Positions 32,879 to 33,083 of a stretch of DNA of 33,083 nucleotides are shown here, piece after piece. The notes below the pieces were generated by a model. It made no database searches. It was not told the DNA's origin and worked only from the letters and a program-made list of their open reading frames with translations. The translations under genes and the position numbers were made by a program. Position 1 is the first letter of the stretch. Every line of letters starts with the position of its first letter. The stretch is from Verrucomicrobiaceae bacterium (lineage in GTDB: Bacteria; Verrucomicrobiota; Verrucomicrobiia; Verrucomicrobiales; V1-33), in contig JAIXPK010000325.1 of NCBI GenBank assembly GCA_027486335.1, positions 1 to 33,083 of the forward strand, given 5' to 3'.

Positions 32879-33083
32879 TGACCATCCCCTCGATTAGGCG
32901 CCGCCCATGTCATCTGGTCGCCACATTCACGCTGCGCCGCCACCTCCTCCCTCCCAACAACCAGAACCGCCCCCGCCTCACCACCCATCACGGCAGCAAG
33001 CATCACCAACAGCATCAGCACACACCGCATCCCCTCACCATGCCCTCCCGCTCCCACCTTGTCACCCACAACCTCACACCCTC
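32879..33083. other. Window end, nothing certain
   Basis: About 200 bp. Only the signal-peptide-like start of the composite frame lies here; whatever precedes it is outside the window. Confidence 0.4.

Larger units (their letters stand above)
32482..33030 (-). pseudogene. Composite open frame ending in an RHS-repeat fragment
   Basis: An open frame of about 182 codons from the ATG at 33030 (33069 is also possible). It begins with a signal-peptide-like stretch (MRCVLMLLVMLAAVMGG), passes through repeat S2 and two in-frame 69-bp repeats, and ends with CRNRDMETGTFISRDSS (start near 32652). RNRDMETGTFISRD is the C-terminal core motif of RHS proteins (usual form RxRDxETGxFxSRDPxG), after which toxin domains attach. 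The normal continuation (GFVDGPNLYxY) is missing and the last 45 residues match nothing I know. I read it as a fusion of unrelated pieces: an exported-protein start, repeats, and a broken RHS tail. It may be expressed, but is unlikely to be an intact toxin. The small gene at 32094-32495 overlaps its end. Confidence 0.5.

Overview
The window looks like a chromosomal segment of a GC-rich member of the Verrucomicrobiota, close to the Verrucomicrobiales. The call rests on gene content. There are two large beta-propeller/HEAT/haem proteins of the Pirellula-Verrucomicrobium type, a DUF1549/DUF1553 cytochrome with its DUF1501 partner, autotransporter-type beta-strand repeats (PATR) in a secreted enzyme, and secreted single-gene enzymes instead of transporter-rich operons. 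No rRNA, tRNA, CRISPR array, transposase or integrase was recognised.

Layout. 1-5.3 kb: the 3' end of galE, then on the minus strand a CvpA-like membrane protein, a PPK2-family polyphosphate kinase and a secreted sugar-dehydrogenase-like haem protein. 5.3-6.5 kb: a mostly non-coding spacer with an orphan antitoxin-like gene and palindromic repeats. 6.55-14.8 kb: a plus-strand block for plant or algal polysaccharide use, made of a DUF6807/dehydrogenase/haem fusion, a fragment of an alpha-L-fucosidase gene, a GH127 beta-L-arabinofuranosidase and a PL10-like pectate lyase. 14.9-20.6 kb: a secreted leucine-rich-repeat protein, then an SGNH esterase / polysaccharide deacetylase pair 16 bp apart. 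21.2-24.7 kb: a YHYH protein and, 3 bp later, a single-chain MbnP-MbnH type protein (copper-binding MbnP domain plus di-haem peroxidase domain). 24.7-31 kb: a lineage-typical hypothetical protein, the Tat-exported DUF1501 protein and the DUF1549/DUF1553 cytochrome. A VapBC-type toxin-antitoxin pair on the opposite strand is wedged exactly between the last two. 31-33 kb: a lower-GC, repeat-rich tract with two small immunity-like genes and the end of an RHS-repeat protein, the signature of a decayed polymorphic-toxin locus.

How the genes fit together. Most products carry export signals. The common theme is extracytoplasmic breakdown and oxidation of plant or algal polysaccharides: GH127 and PL10 cut arabinan and pectin, the SGNH and NodB-type enzymes remove ester or N-acetyl groups, and propeller-haem proteins probably oxidise released sugars and pass electrons to cytochromes.

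Composition. The plus strand is strongly C-rich over G whichever strand codes, as expected for one replication strand. This bias largely disappears in the 6.55-14.8 kb carbohydrate block and reverses in the vapB gene, which suggests both arrived or were re-oriented later than their surroundings. The observations I would follow first are the MbnP-MbnH fusion with its YHYH partner, the RHS/immunity-cassette tract with repeats running through gene ends, and the TA module with twin operator palindromes.
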